This document shows positions 1 to 9,218 of a stretch of 64,000 nucleotides of DNA, one piece after another (positions within the stretch are counted from its first letter, which is position 1; each line of letters begins with the position of its first letter). This stretch comes from Paenibacillus sabuli. Lineage in GTDB: Bacteria; Bacillota; Bacilli; Paenibacillales; Paenibacillaceae. The notes under the pieces were generated by a model, which worked only from the letters and a program-made list of their open reading frames with translations, ran no database searches and was not told where the DNA came from. A program made the translations under genes and the position numbers. The DNA is taken from positions 1 to 64,000 of the forward strand of contig NZ_JACXIZ010000009.1 in the NCBI RefSeq assembly GCF_014705605.1. Direction: 5' to 3'.

Positions 1-355
1 TGAGCAATTTCGCTCCTGTAGCCTCACATTTTGCGCTTATTTCCGCGACCCGAGCAATTTCGCCCCTGTAGACTCGCATTTTGCGCTTATTTCCGCCACC
101 CGAGCAATTTCGCCTCTGTAGACTCGCATTTTGCGCTTATTTCCGCCACCCGAGCAATTTCGCCCCTGTAGCCTCACATTTTGCGCTTATTTCCGCTACC
201 CGAGCAATTTCGCCTCTGTAGACTCGCATTTTGCGCTTATTTCCGCTACCTGAGCAATTTCGCCTCTGTAGCCTCACATTTTGCGCTTATTTCCGCTACC
301 CGAGCAATTTCGCCCCTGTAGCCTCACATTTTGCGCTTATTTCCGCTACCCGCCG
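1..355. repeat. 50-bp tandem repeat array A (7 units, open at the left edge)
   Basis: Seven near-identical units with an exact 50-bp period; the word CCTCACATTTTGCGCTTATT recurs at 22, 72, 122, 172, 222, 272 and 322 (CCTC reads ACTC and CACA reads CGCA in some copies). Each unit continues TTCCGC, a variable 4-5 bases, then GAGCAATTTCGCCCCTGTAG. There are no unique spacers, so this is a satellite-like array and not a CRISPR. Fifty is not a multiple of three and the frames across it look like chance. The array probably extends left of the window. It shares its unit with the array at 27446-27967. Confidence 0.95.
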
Positions 356-400
356 CCCTGGCTTGCGGGGCACTCTACTCCGCGGATCCTGCCGTTGCTG

Positions 401-493
401 CGGCTCCGGCTCCCCTGCCGTAGCTCTCGCATCCTTGCTCCCACGGCTCCGGCTCCCCTGCCGCGGCTCCCATATCCCTGCTCCCGCAGCTCC
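401..493. repeat. Imperfect 43-bp direct duplication
   Basis: The 20-mer CGGCTCCGGCTCCCCTGCCG occurs at 401 and again at 444, followed by partly matching sequence. The duplication fills the gap between array A and the 3' end of the GH42 gene. Nothing indicates coding. Confidence 0.7.
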
Positions 494-523
494 ACCTTCG
501 ACGCCTCTGCTTCGCCCTATCAC

Positions 524-2551
524 CTAGGTCGCGGACAGGATCAGCACGCTGCGTGCCGGCACCTTCGCCGTGCCTTGCAGCTGGCCGCCGCCGAGCAGCT
601 CGTCGTAGACGACGTCGCCGAGCTCGACCGGTGCGGCCTCGGCGTTGTGATTGAGCACGAACAGCAGCTCCCGGCCGTCCTTGACGCGCCGCGACACCTC
701 GACGCCCTCCGGCGTCGACAGCAACGGCCGCACACCCTTGTCGGCGCACAGCTGCCCGAGCAAGCCCTGCAGGAAGGCCGGTTCCGGGCTGGTAGCCACG
801 TAGTACGCCCGGCCCTCGCCGTAGCGATTGGCCGTGAGCGCCGGCATGCCCTGATAGAAGTCGCTGCCGTACGTCGCCAGCACCTCGGCGCCTTCGCTGT
901 GGATCAGGTCGCACAGAATGCCGCATTCGTAGCTGCCGTCCAGCGCGCCCAGCTCCTGCTTCATGACCATCTGATTGGTGTGTCCCGGCAGCAGCGCGTC
1001 GATCTCCTCCGCCCAGATGCCGAGCAGCTCGCGCAGCTCGCCCGGATACCCGCCGGTCTGCACCAGATCATGCTCGTCGACGATGCCGCTGAAGAAGGTC
1101 GTCAGGAACGTCCCGCCCGCGCTTACGAATGCCTTGAGCTTGTCCGCGTAGCCCGTCTTCACCATATACAGCACCGGCGCAATGACGATGTCGTAGCCGC
1201 TCAGATCGGCCTCGACGCTCACCATGTCGGTCTGTACGCCGAGCTGGAACAACGCGTCGTAATACTTGTGCACCTCATCGACATACTTGAGCGCGACGGT
1301 CGGTCCGCTCGACAGCTCCAGCCCCCAGCGATTCTCCCAGTCGTAGACAATCGCCACCTTGGCTTCGACGCGCGCGTCCAGCAGCGCATCGCCGAGCTGC
1401 TGCAGCTCACCGCCCAGCGCGGCGCATTCGCGGAAGACGCGCGTGTGCTCGTGGCCGACGTGTTCGATTACCGCACCGTGGTACTTCTCGCAGGCGCCGA
1501 TCGAGCGCCGCAGCTGGAAGAACAGCACCGTGTCGGCGCCGCGCGCTACCGCCTGGTAGCTCCAGAGCCGCATGACGCCCGGACGCTTGAGCGAGTTGTA
1601 CGGCTGCCAGTTCTGCTGGCTCGGCGTCTGCTCCATCAGCATGAACGGCTGGCCGTCCTTGAGTCCGCGCATCAGGTCATGCGTCATCGCGGTCATAGAG
1701 ATCGGCGTGTCCATCGATGGATAATTGTCCCAGGAGACCACATCCAGATGCTTCGCCCACTTGAAGTAGTCCAGCTTGGGATACGTGCCCATCAGGTTCG
1801 TCGTCACCGGCAGATCCGGCGTATGTTTTTTAATCGCATCGTATTCCAGCTTGTAGCAGTCGAGCAGACTGTCCGACATGAAGCGCCGGTAATCGAGCGA
1901 GATACCCTGGAAGTTCGTGCGGTTGCCGTTCCATTCTTCGCTGATCGCGTTGGGCGGTACGATCTCCTCCCAATCGTAAAAGGTATGGCCCCAAAAGCGC
2001 GTATTCCACACCTGATTGACCCGCTCCAGCGTCCCGTAGCGCCCCTTCAGCCATCTGCGGAAGCCGTCCGCGCAACGCTCGCAGTAGCAATAGCCGCCGT
2101 ATTCGTTGGAGACGTGCCAGATCAGCAGCGCCGGATGCTGCGCGTAGCGCTCCGCCAGCTTGTCCGCGATTCGTCCGGCATGCAGCCGGTAGGTGGGCGA
2201 GCTCGGGCACGAATTGTGACGACCGCCATAGGCGCGCTTGCGCCCTTCGTAATCGACGCGCAGCACGTCCGGATGACGCTTGGCCATCCAGGCCGGATGC
2301 GCCCCGGTCCCGGTCGCCAGACAGACATAGACACCGCTTGCATGGAGCCGGTCCATCATCGCGTCAAGCGCGCTGAAATCGTACGTATCCTCGTCGGGCT
2401 GAATAAGCGACCAGGCAAATACATTGATTGTCGCCACGTCGATGCCGGCCAGCTTGAACATCCGCATGTCCTCGTCCCAGATTGGCGCTTCCCATTGCTC
2501 CGGGTTGTAATCGCCGCCATACCAGATCTTCGGAAGTTTGTCGTTGATCAT
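524..2551 (-). CDS. GH42 family beta-galactosidase
   Basis: A 675-aa glycoside hydrolase family 42 enzyme that removes terminal beta-D-galactosyl residues by a retaining mechanism. It has no signal peptide, so it is probably cytoplasmic. The N-terminal catalytic TIM barrel begins at the WYGGDYNPEQW motif typical of the family. The acid/base Glu is in HVSNEYGG (about residue 150) and the nucleophile Glu is in MLMEQTPS (about 307). The zinc cysteines are one near residue 115 and a CYCERC cluster near 155-160. A trimerisation domain follows the barrel. A GTG at 2560 would add three residues, but the AAAGGA ribosome binding site is spaced correctly only for ATG 2551. The gene is divergent from an AraC regulator, its likely controller. 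Family is certain; the natural substrate is not. Confidence 0.93.
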   Translation of the reverse strand: MINDKLPKIWYGGDYNPEQWEAPIWDEDMRMFKLAGIDVATINVFAWSLIQPDEDTYDFSALDAMMDRLHASGVYVCLATGTGAHPAWMAKRHPDVLRVDYEGRKRAYGGRHNSCPSSPTYRLHAGRIADKLAERYAQHPALLIWHVSNEYGGYCYCERCADGFRRWLKGRYGTLERVNQVWNTRFWGHTFYDWEEIVPPNAISEEWNGNRTNFQGISLDYRRFMSDSLLDCYKLEYDAIKKHTPDLPVTTNLMGTYPKLDYFKWAKHLDVVSWDNYPSMDTPISMTAMTHDLMRGLKDGQPFMLMEQTPSQQNWQPYNSLKRPGVMRLWSYQAVARGADTVLFFQLRRSIGACEKYHGAVIEHVGHEHTRVFRECAALGGELQQLGDALLDARVEAKVAIVYDWENRWGLELSSGPTVALKYVDEVHKYYDALFQLGVQTDMVSVEADLSGYDIVIAPVLYMVKTGYADKLKAFVSAGGTFLTTFFSGIVDEHDLVQTGGYPGELRELLGIWAEEIDALLPGHTNQMVMKQELGALDGSYECGILCDLIHSEGAEVLATYGSDFYQGMPALTANRYGEGRAYYVATSPEPAFLQGLLGQLCADKGVRPLLSTPEGVEVSRRVKDGRELLFVLNHNAEAAPVELGDVVYDELLGGGQLQGTAKVPARSVLILSAT

Positions 2552-2671
2552 TGTCCACACATCCTTTAATATAACGATATGCCCATTATATCGCGAAGGA
2601 ATTCCAGGGTATATATAATATTTACCGACCTATATATAATAATCTGGCACTCAGGAGGAGGAGGGGTCCGC
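2552..2671. promoter_or_regulatory. Divergent promoter region with a repeated TATATATAAT
   Basis: This AT-rich gap separates the GH42 gene from the AraC gene. TATATATAAT occurs at 2610-2619 and again at 2631-2640, exactly 21 bp (two helical turns) apart; both could serve as -10 elements or form an operator. A strong AGGAGGAGG ribosome binding site at 2653-2661 serves the AraC start at 2672. The -35 elements are unclear. Confidence 0.45.
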
Positions 2672-3517
2672 ATGGGGGACATCGGCGCCGGGCACCGGCG
2701 CATCACACCGCTGCCGCCCGGGACACAGCCGCTCCCGCTCTACGTGGACAGCATTGGCAACCACCCCGAGCAGGAGGCGATTCGGCGTCCGGAGGGTTTC
2801 CCCGGCTACCACTGGCTTGAGACATCGGGCGGCGAAGGCCGCATCGTGCTCGGAGGCGATATTCTGGCGCTGCCGCCACGCAGCGGCGTGCTCATCCTGC
2901 CGGGCGTGCCGCACCGCTACGAAGCCGCACTCGGTACCTGGGGGACCATGTATCTGACCTTTGGCGGACCGCTGGCTGCAGAGCTGCTGCGTTTACTGCG
3001 CATTGAGCGCTCGATGCGCTTCACCTGGCGAACGGCGCCGCCTTTCTCGCTGCTCGCCATGCTGGACGAGGTGGCTCGCAGCCGCGACCTGCTCGGTCAG
3101 GAGGCGTCGTCGCTAGCCTATCGCTTCCTGCTGCAGCTCGGCAGCTACGCCGCCGCGGATGCGCCCGGGCAGGGAGGCGGCGGGGGCGGAGATCCCGAGC
3201 GCTTGCGCCCGCTCATCGCCTGGATGGAGGAGCGGCTGGCCGACCCTGCCATCCGGCTGGAGGACTTGTGCGCGGCTGCGGGCCTGTCGGCGCGTCGGCT
3301 CGGCGATCTCTTCCGCGTCTCGCTGGGCCTCTCGCCATACTCGTATCTGCTGCACCTGCGCATCCGCCGGGCCAAGGCGCTGCTCGTCCGCGATTCGAAC
3401 GCCACTGTGGCGGACATCGCCGCAGCCTGCGGCTTCCGCGACGCCAGCCATTTCATCGCCGTCTTTCGGCGGCATACGTCGATGACGCCGCTGCAATATC
3501 GCCGTCTGCAGCTTTAG
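2672..3517 (+). CDS. AraC family transcriptional regulator
   Basis: A 281-aa regulator with an N-terminal cupin-like sensor domain (roughly residues 20-130, with a PPRSGVLILPGVPHRY segment typical of sugar-sensing AraC proteins). Two helix-turn-helix motifs occupy the last 100 residues, and the second ends in the signature GFRDASHFIAVFRRHTSMTP. The reading frame is open from 2579, but the AGGAGGAGG at 2653-2661 fixes ATG 2672 as the start. It lies divergent to the GH42 beta-galactosidase and upstream of the GH95 fucosidase, so control of glycoside use is the natural inference. Its ligand is unknown. Confidence 0.9.
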   Translation: MGDIGAGHRRITPLPPGTQPLPLYVDSIGNHPEQEAIRRPEGFPGYHWLETSGGEGRIVLGGDILALPPRSGVLILPGVPHRYEAALGTWGTMYLTFGGPLAAELLRLLRIERSMRFTWRTAPPFSLLAMLDEVARSRDLLGQEASSLAYRFLLQLGSYAAADAPGQGGGGGGDPERLRPLIAWMEERLADPAIRLEDLCAAAGLSARRLGDLFRVSLGLSPYSYLLHLRIRRAKALLVRDSNATVADIAAACGFRDASHFIAVFRRHTSMTPLQYRRLQL

Positions 3518-3950
3518 GAGCGATCAGCGTGAGGCGGATCACGATCGTTGCGTTGCCGAGGCGAGTTCGGGCGCCTCGATGACGCCGAATGCGGTGCAGG
3601 GGAGCGCGCCCCCTTCTCGATGCCGTCTGCCATCTGCGGACATCGAGCAGGCGAGATGATTTTTTCATAGCTGGTGGTGTCCGTTAGACGGCGCTGCGAT
3701 ACTGCGGTGTCCGCTAGGCGGCCGCTGCGCTGCTATTCCTTGCTCCACTGGCGCGCCTGTTCCGCCGCCGGCTCCCCTTGAACCGGTCTGGTCCGCCGCC
3801 TCTAATTGTTACGTCTTTGGTCCCGAGGCACTCGTTTCGCCGCCGGCTTTTCTCGACCCGTAGCGTGCGTTACACCGCCTCTGTCCGGTTGCTTCCAGCA
3901 TTCGAATGTCGCACGTCTACCCCTACTATGTGTCAGGAGCGTGAACCGTT
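3518..3950. other. Intergenic gap with two GGTGTCCG direct repeats
   Basis: No gene is visible. GGTGTCCGTTAG at 3676 and GGTGTCCGCTAG at 3706 are 30 bp apart and match the GGTGTCCGTTAG words at about 29740-29803. The rest is GC-rich with no clear promoter. The AGGAG serving the fucosidase lies about 11 nt before ATG 3951. Confidence 0.5.
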
Positions 3951-6326
3951 ATGAAATTAACCTACACCCAAGCCGCAGCCGAGTGGAACGAAGCCCTGCC
4001 GGTCGGCAACGGCAGTCTCGGCGCCATGATCATGGGCGGTATCGAGCGGGAAGTGCTCGCCCTCAACGAAGATACGCTATGGTCGGGACCGCCGGCCGAC
4101 TGGAACAATCCCCAGGCCCGCGAGGTGCTCCCCCGCGTGCGGGCCTTGCTGCAGGAGCGGCGCTATGCCGAGGCCGATGCGCTGGCCAAGCAAATGCTCG
4201 GCGCCTACACCCAATCCTATCAGCCGCTCGGCGACCTCGTCGTCGATCTGCACATGGGCAGCGTCGCCACGGACTACGTCCGCTCCCTCGATCTGCTGAA
4301 TGGCATGGGCGAGGTCTCATACCGGATCGGCACCAGCCGCATCACGCGCGAAGTGCTCTGCTCCTATCCCGATCAGGTACTCGCCCTGCGGCTCGTCTCC
4401 AGCACGCCCGGCCTGCTGCATCTGACAGCCAGGCTGCAGAGCTCGCATCCCTACGAGACGCGCCTCCGAGACGGCGTCTACACGATGGAAGCGCGCTGTC
4501 CCGACCGCGCCGCCCCGAGCTACTACCAGACCGACCGTCCGATGGCCTACAAGCCCGAATCGGACAGCGCCGCCATCCGCTTCGCGGCCGGCCTGCTGGC
4601 TGTCGCAGACGGTGAGGTCCGCAGCGACGCAGGCGGCGTGCGCGTGGCGGGCGCGACCGAGGTGACGCTGCTGCTCGGCGCAGCCAGCAGCTTCGACGCG
4701 GCGCGTCGACTCGCCCGCGCGCCTGGCCGCGAGCCGGCCGGGATCGTGCAGGAGCGGCTCGAGGCGGCGGCACGGCTGCCTTACACGCAGCTGCGCGCGC
4801 GGCATGTCGCCGATCATCGGCCGCTGATGGAGCGCGTCCGCTTCCGGCTGGACAGCGACGAGCTGCAGCGGGCTGCGGACGAAGCGCTGCCGACCGATCG
4901 GCGCATCGCGGAGCGCGGCGCGGCCGACGCCGGGCTGGTCGAGCTGCTCTTCCATTATGGCCGCTATCTGCTCATCGCCAGCTCGCGGCCCGGCACGCAG
5001 CCCGCCAATCTGCAGGGCATCTGGAACAAGGAGACGCGCGCGCCGTGGAGCAGCAACTATACGCTCAACATCAACGCGCAGATGAATTATTGGCACGCCG
5101 AGACCTGCGCGCTGGCGGAGTGCCACACTCCGCTCTTCGATCTGACCGAGGCGCTGACCCGCACCGGCGCCGTCACGGCCGAGCGGCATTACGGATGCGG
5201 CGGCTGGGTCGCGCATCAGAACACCGACATCTGGGGCCACTCCGCGCCGGTCGGCGATTTCGGGCACGGCGATCCGGTGTGGGCGCTCTGGCCGATGGGC
5301 GGCGTGTGGCTGTGCCGCCATCTGTGGGAGCACTACGCCTTTGGCGGCGATGCGGACTTCCTGCGCGAGCGGGCCTACCCGATCATGAAGGAGGCGGCGC
5401 GGTTTTGCCTTGACTACCTCACGGAGGACGCGGACGGATGGCTCATCACTTCGCCGTCGACCTCGCCCGAGCACAAGTTCCGCCACGGCGCGGACGGACT
5501 GTACGGCGTCGCCGAGGCGAGCGCCATGGACCTGCAGCTCATTCGCGAGCTGCTTGAGCATTGCGATCAGGCCTCCCGTGTCCTCGGCGCCGACGAGACG
5601 CTCCGCGTGCAATGGCAGATTACGCTGCGCCGGCTGCGGCCGCTGCGGATCGGCGACCGAGGACGCCTGCAGGAGTGGGGCGAGGATTATGCGGACGAGG
5701 ATCCGCATCATCGCCACGTCTCCCATCTGTACGGCCTCTATCCCGGCAGCGAGCTGCTGCGGGATGAGACGCTCCGCGCCGCTGCGCGGCGTGCGCTCGA
5801 GATCCGGGGCGACGAGGGCACCGGCTGGAGCCTCGCCTGGAAGATCAGCCTCTGGGCCCGGCTCGGCGACGGGGGACGGGCTCATGCGCTGATCGAGCGG
5901 CTGCTGCGGCTCGTCGACGAGCGGCGCGGCGATCGGCACGGCGGCGTGTACGCCAATCTGTTCGACGCCCATCCGCCGTTCCAGATCGACGGCAACTTCG
6001 GAGCGACTGCCGGCATGGCCGAGATGCTGCTGCAATCGCATGACGGCGTGCTCACGCTGCTCCCCGCGCTGCCCCCGGCCTGGCCGGGCGGCGAGATCAC
6101 CGGGCTCCGGGCCCGCGGCGGCTACGAGCTGCGCATCGTCTGGCGCGACGGCGCGCTGGCCGAGGCGGAGCTGTACGCTCCGCGCGGCGGCACGTGCCTG
6201 CTGCAGATGCCTGCCGGCGCGCTGGGCGCCTGGCAGGGCGCGCGCAGCATCGCCGTCGGCACGGCAGACGAGCCGCTCGCCTTGACCTGCGAGCCCGGCG
6301 CACGCTACCAGCTCCGTCCCGTCTAG
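3951..6326 (+). CDS. GH95 family alpha-L-fucosidase (glycosyl hydrolase family 95 N-terminal domain protein)
   Basis: A 791-aa enzyme of glycoside hydrolase family 95, an inverting family that releases alpha-1,2-linked L-fucose (some members act on alpha-L-galactose). It opens with the family-typical [16 protein letters not shown] and [10 protein letters not shown]. The catalytic centre known from bifidobacterial AfcA can be matched: the two Asn in [10 protein letters not shown] (about 373 and 375), the general acid Glu in [11 protein letters not shown] (about 507), and Asp in QIDGNFG (about 680). The (alpha/alpha)6 barrel and the C-terminal beta domain are full length. No signal peptide is seen, so it probably acts on imported oligosaccharides, in keeping with the cytoplasmic GH42 nearby. 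Exact linkage specificity cannot be read from sequence. Confidence 0.92.
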   Translation: MKLTYTQAAAEWNEALPVGNGSLGAMIMGGIEREVLALNEDTLWSGPPADWNNPQAREVLPRVRALLQERRYAEADALAKQMLGAYTQSYQPLGDLVVDLHMGSVATDYVRSLDLLNGMGEVSYRIGTSRITREVLCSYPDQVLALRLVSSTPGLLHLTARLQSSHPYETRLRDGVYTMEARCPDRAAPSYYQTDRPMAYKPESDSAAIRFAAGLLAVADGEVRSDAGGVRVAGATEVTLLLGAASSFDAARRLARAPGREPAGIVQERLEAAARLPYTQLRARHVADHRPLMERVRFRLDSDELQRAADEALPTDRRIAERGAADAGLVELLFHYGRYLLIASSRPGTQPANLQGIWNKETRAPWSSNYTLNINAQMNYWHAETCALAECHTPLFDLTEALTRTGAVTAERHYGCGGWVAHQNTDIWGHSAPVGDFGHGDPVWALWPMGGVWLCRHLWEHYAFGGDADFLRERAYPIMKEAARFCLDYLTEDADGWLITSPSTSPEHKFRHGADGLYGVAEASAMDLQLIRELLEHCDQASRVLGADETLRVQWQITLRRLRPLRIGDRGRLQEWGEDYADEDPHHRHVSHLYGLYPGSELLRDETLRAAARRALEIRGDEGTGWSLAWKISLWARLGDGGRAHALIERLLRLVDERRGDRHGGVYANLFDAHPPFQIDGNFGATAGMAEMLLQSHDGVLTLLPALPPAWPGGEITGLRARGGYELRIVWRDGALAEAELYAPRGGTCLLQMPAGALGAWQGARSIAVGTADEPLALTCEPGARYQLRPV

Positions 6327-6334
6327 CGCGAAGC

Positions 6335-6510
6335 GCTGTTGCGCCGGCCGGTGCGGAGCGACGCTTCCCTTCGGTGTGGTTCGGCACTTCTCTTCGGTGT
6401 GGTGCACGGCTTCCTTCGTTGTAACGCACTGCTTCCGTCGGTAAGGTGCACTGCTTCCCTTCGGCGTGGTACGCCGCTTCCTTCGGTGCAGCAGCGCAGC
6501 GCCGGTACGG
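6335..6510. repeat. Decayed short direct repeats between convergent genes
   Basis: About six imperfect units of 22-30 bp, each built on CTTCCCTTCGGTGTGGT-like sequence followed by a variable GC-rich piece. They lie between the 3' ends of the fucosidase and gerAB genes. No T-tract terminator was seen. Confidence 0.6.
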
Positions 6511-6552
6511 TTCGGTACTGCGCTCCCCGACCGGCGCTCTCCCGGTGCGCCG

Positions 6553-7665
6553 CTAGCCGGCGCTTCCGGCATCACCGGGCTCGCGGAGCTTGGCTGCCGC
6601 GTTGCGCAGCAAGGACACTGCGAGCAATAAGAGCGGGAGCACGACCATGAAGAGGGTAGCGAAGGGCGTCCATACTTTGGTGATGAAGCTTTGGATATAG
6701 ATGGTGTTGGGATAGCACATCAGGGACAGCACCACGAGGCCGACCGCCATCGGCACGACCAGCGGCTTCTCGTTGTGCAAGCCGAACAGGAAGGCAAAGC
6801 CGCGCGACGCCCCATGAAAGCAGATGACAATTTTAAAAAAAATGGTCAGCACCCAGATGAAGATCATGATCCCCTCCACCCGCTCCAGGAAGTGGCCGAT
6901 GTTGATGTTCTTAGCTAATGTATAGGCCGGAAACAACTGGTTGGCCGTAATATCCGGCCCGACCACCGCCAGCGCGCCCAAGGTCGTCAGGATCAAAAAA
7001 AGGCCGCCGATAAACGTCCCCCACACAAACCCGCTGCGTCTGCCATGGCGTGGCACAAAGGCGTAAATCATCAACAGCACTACCATTTCCTGAAGACCGT
7101 AAAAATGCCAGCCGCCCTGCAAAATCGGAAGTATGCCTTTCTCAAAAACCGGCTCGAAATTGGTGAGCGTCATGCGTGAAAAAACCGGGAAGATCATAAC
7201 GAGAAACAACCCTACAATCCACGGCAAAAAAATCTCGGCTGTATTGGTATAGGCCCGCAGCCCCAGCTTCACCGCGTAGCAGACGAAGCAAATAAACAAC
7301 AGCTGCAGCACCTCGATCGGAGTCTGCGTCAGCGTCTGCGTCGTCAGGAAATATCCAAGGTCGCCGATCATAAGAGCGGACAGCAAATAAAAAAAGCCGA
7401 CGAACGCAAGCCCGACCGCCCATCCCGCCCAGCGTCCGAGCACCGCGGCGCAATACGCCACCAGATGCCGCTCGCCCATCCGCTCGCCGATCGCGATATA
7501 GAGGCCGACCATCGCCAGATTCAGTGCCAGGCCCAGCAAGGCGGCAAGCCATGCGTCCTGCGCCGCATCCATCGCAAGCCCGGCCGGCGCAATCAGAATG
7601 GACGTTCCAATTGTAAACATTATCGTCAGTACGGTGAATCCGCGTACCGTAAGGCCGGTGTGCAT
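6553..7665 (-). CDS. gerAB: Spore germination protein GerAB (germinant receptor B subunit, permease-like)
   Basis: A 370-aa integral membrane protein of the GerAB/spore permease family (amino acid-polyamine-organocation superfamily), with about ten hydrophobic helices. It forms the germinant-sensing subunit of a GerA-type receptor in the spore inner membrane. The frame is open 54 codons further upstream, but that extension only translates a 104-bp intergenic repeat. The AAAGGGATGAG just before ATG 7665, and the family-like start MHTGLTVRGFTVLT, fix the start. It is the last gene of the receptor operon, after gerAA, gerAC and a small membrane gene. Which germinant it senses cannot be read from sequence. 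Confidence 0.9.
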   Translation of the reverse strand: MHTGLTVRGFTVLTIMFTIGTSILIAPAGLAMDAAQDAWLAALLGLALNLAMVGLYIAIGERMGERHLVAYCAAVLGRWAGWAVGLAFVGFFYLLSALMIGDLGYFLTTQTLTQTPIEVLQLLFICFVCYAVKLGLRAYTNTAEIFLPWIVGLFLVMIFPVFSRMTLTNFEPVFEKGILPILQGGWHFYGLQEMVVLLMIYAFVPRHGRRSGFVWGTFIGGLFLILTTLGALAVVGPDITANQLFPAYTLAKNINIGHFLERVEGIMIFIWVLTIFFKIVICFHGASRGFAFLFGLHNEKPLVVPMAVGLVVLSLMCYPNTIYIQSFITKVWTPFATLFMVVLPLLLLAVSLLRNAAAKLREPGDAGSAG

Positions 7666-7680
7666 GCTCTCATCCCTTTC

Positions 7681-7784
7681 CAAGGCGAACCGGCTGCCGC
7701 CGTCCTTTAACGGCGGCGCAAGTTTCGTTCCGAGAATATAGAGACCGTTTATAAGCGTGAAACTTATAAATTCTATATATTCAA
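7681..7784. repeat. 104-bp two-hairpin dispersed element, copy 1
   Basis: It aligns without gaps to 22386-22489, with about 10 mismatches in 104. It contains TTTATAAG/CTTATAAA, a perfect 8-bp inverted repeat around a 7-nt loop, flanked by GAATATA/TATATTC. A second hairpin, CCGCCG/CGGCGG (minus strand), lies in the other half. The element sits inside the germination operon between the small membrane gene and gerAB, so it is transcribed with them. Confidence 0.9.
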
Positions 7785-7787
7785 GCG

Positions 7788-8003
7788 TTAGCCGATTCCG
7801 ATCAGTCTGAATCCGTGCGTAATCCAATTCAGCGGATTAAACGTATGTTCGAACATGCATTGATACACGCCCAGAACGGCTACCGTTAACGTCAGGACGA
7901 TCGTCAAGCCAAACGTCCTCCAGTGCCGTCTACGAAGTAGCGGAGGCAATTCGATCACGCCTACCCAGCCGATCATGCCGAGCAATCCCGCAATCAGCCA
8001 CAT
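7788..8003 (-). CDS. Small membrane protein in the germination operon
   Basis: A 71-aa protein with two predicted membrane helices: residues about 1-20 (LIAGLLGMIGWVGVI) and about 31-50 (FGLTIVLTLTVAVLGVYQC). They are separated by a short basic RRRHWR segment. Its start lies 6 nt after the gerAC stop, with a ribosome binding site inside the end of gerAC (CGGGAG), so it is translationally tied to the receptor genes. Small two-helix proteins are known in some ger operons (GerD- or GerAD-like positions), but I do not recognise a named family. A role as an accessory receptor subunit is inferred from position only. Confidence 0.75.
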   Translation of the reverse strand: MWLIAGLLGMIGWVGVIELPPLLRRRHWRTFGLTIVLTLTVAVLGVYQCMFEHTFNPLNWITHGFRLIGIG

Positions 8004-8009
8004 GACACA

Positions 8010-9215
8010 TCACTCCCGTGTTCGATAATCGATCGGCTGCAGCGTCGTGCCGATCCGGCGCAGTATTGCCGTGCCCCGCACGTCGATCCGGACGTTGCGA
8101 AAGGTCTCGTTCCAATCGTCGATGGACGCCCATTCACGCGGAAATTTGGAGTGCAGTTTTTTGCCGAGACCGTAGATGTCGCTGCCGAATCGCCTTTGAA
8201 CGCCCGCAATCGAGCTTTTCAGCAGCGCGTCCAGCCGTTCGTTGCTGACTTTTTCCACCTGATACAAGGTATCCAGCTTGCTCAGATCCATCGCACATTC
8301 CATATCGGCAATGTCTTGCTCCAACCGGACGTCGATCAGAAAGACCGGTTCACCGTCGGTCAGCTTGACATCGATATTGGCATGCGAACGTTCGACGCGC
8401 AGCGTCACCGTCCCCTCCTCCGGGTTCGGACAGGGCTGAATGGCCGTCGTTTTTTTGACCCGATTGCGGACGTAATTCATAATTTTGGTATCCATCTCGG
8501 TCAGCCAGCCGACCATGCGGTCCCCGTGAAATACCGCCATTCCGTCATAGACCAGCTCGACCGGCGGATCGATGTACTGCCGGTTCGACATGCTGTCGCC
8601 GGCGGACTTATTTCCGACGACGCGAATGCCCGTCAATGTCGGGTTGCGTCCTTCGGTCGCCAGATCCTGCGTCAGTTCTAGCAGCGTGATCTTGCCGGTC
8701 GCCGCCCACACCTGATCCGAGGTTTCCAGCTTGGTATACAAGCTGTTGGCCGGGATGGATTCGATCGGACTCGTGATCTTGAGCACCTCGGCTGCCGTGC
8801 TGTTGCGCGCCACTGCAAAATAAAAATCGTTGCGCATCTCATTGTTGCGCGACAAGTAATCCAGCGGCTTGGCGATGCCCGCCCTGGCCACCTCTTCGCT
8901 CAAGATCACCATACGCAAATGCGCAAAATACAGCGGATACGGTGTCCGGGTTGTCATGCGTCCGAGCGCTTCCGGCAACGTCTTGCCCTCCTCCTCGAAC
9001 AGCACCACCGTACTGCTAACCCCGGCTCCCTTCTGCGCGACCACCTGACCCGGGTTCACGACCTGCACCGCGATGCGATAGCCGTCCTCCGCCTTGTCGA
9101 TCGCCATGCCGACCACCAGACTCAGCTCGCTCAGCTCATGGCGATTCCAGCATCCGCAGAGCAGCAGCGCGAGGAGCAGCGCGCCCAAGGCGCCAACCTT
9201 TCTCCAGCCTTGCAT
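8010..9215 (-). CDS. gerAC: Spore germination lipoprotein GerAC (Ger(x)C family)
   Basis: A 401-aa Ger(x)C family lipoprotein, the C subunit of the germinant receptor on the outer face of the spore inner membrane. The N-terminal signal peptide ends in a LCGC lipobox (Cys22), followed by WNRHELSEL, the hallmark start of this family. The family motif VVGMAIDK and a long C-terminal Ger domain are present. The start ATG is 3 nt after the gerAA stop, preceded by AAGGTG. Its order directly after gerAA, with gerAB last, differs from the classical A-B-C order. Confidence 0.93.
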   Translation of the reverse strand: MQGWRKVGALGALLLALLLCGCWNRHELSELSLVVGMAIDKAEDGYRIAVQVVNPGQVVAQKGAGVSSTVVLFEEEGKTLPEALGRMTTRTPYPLYFAHLRMVILSEEVARAGIAKPLDYLSRNNEMRNDFYFAVARNSTAAEVLKITSPIESIPANSLYTKLETSDQVWAATGKITLLELTQDLATEGRNPTLTGIRVVGNKSAGDSMSNRQYIDPPVELVYDGMAVFHGDRMVGWLTEMDTKIMNYVRNRVKKTTAIQPCPNPEEGTVTLRVERSHANIDVKLTDGEPVFLIDVRLEQDIADMECAMDLSKLDTLYQVEKVSNERLDALLKSSIAGVQRRFGSDIYGLGKKLHSKFPREWASIDDWNETFRNVRIDVRGTAILRRIGTTLQPIDYRTRE

Positions 9216-9218
9216 CGC

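Noticed and set aside
281-2569. A 762-codon open frame on the plus strand opposite the GH42 gene
   Set aside because: It is a GC-rich antisense frame; the opposite strand carries full GH42 motifs and a ribosome binding site.
4317-6575. A 752-codon open frame on the minus strand opposite the GH95 gene
   Set aside because: It is antisense to a motif-complete GH95 enzyme. The repetitive start of its product only translates the decayed intergenic repeat.
7666-7827. A 54-codon N-terminal extension of GerAB
   Set aside because: It only translates the 104-bp repeat, and a good ribosome binding site serves ATG 7665.
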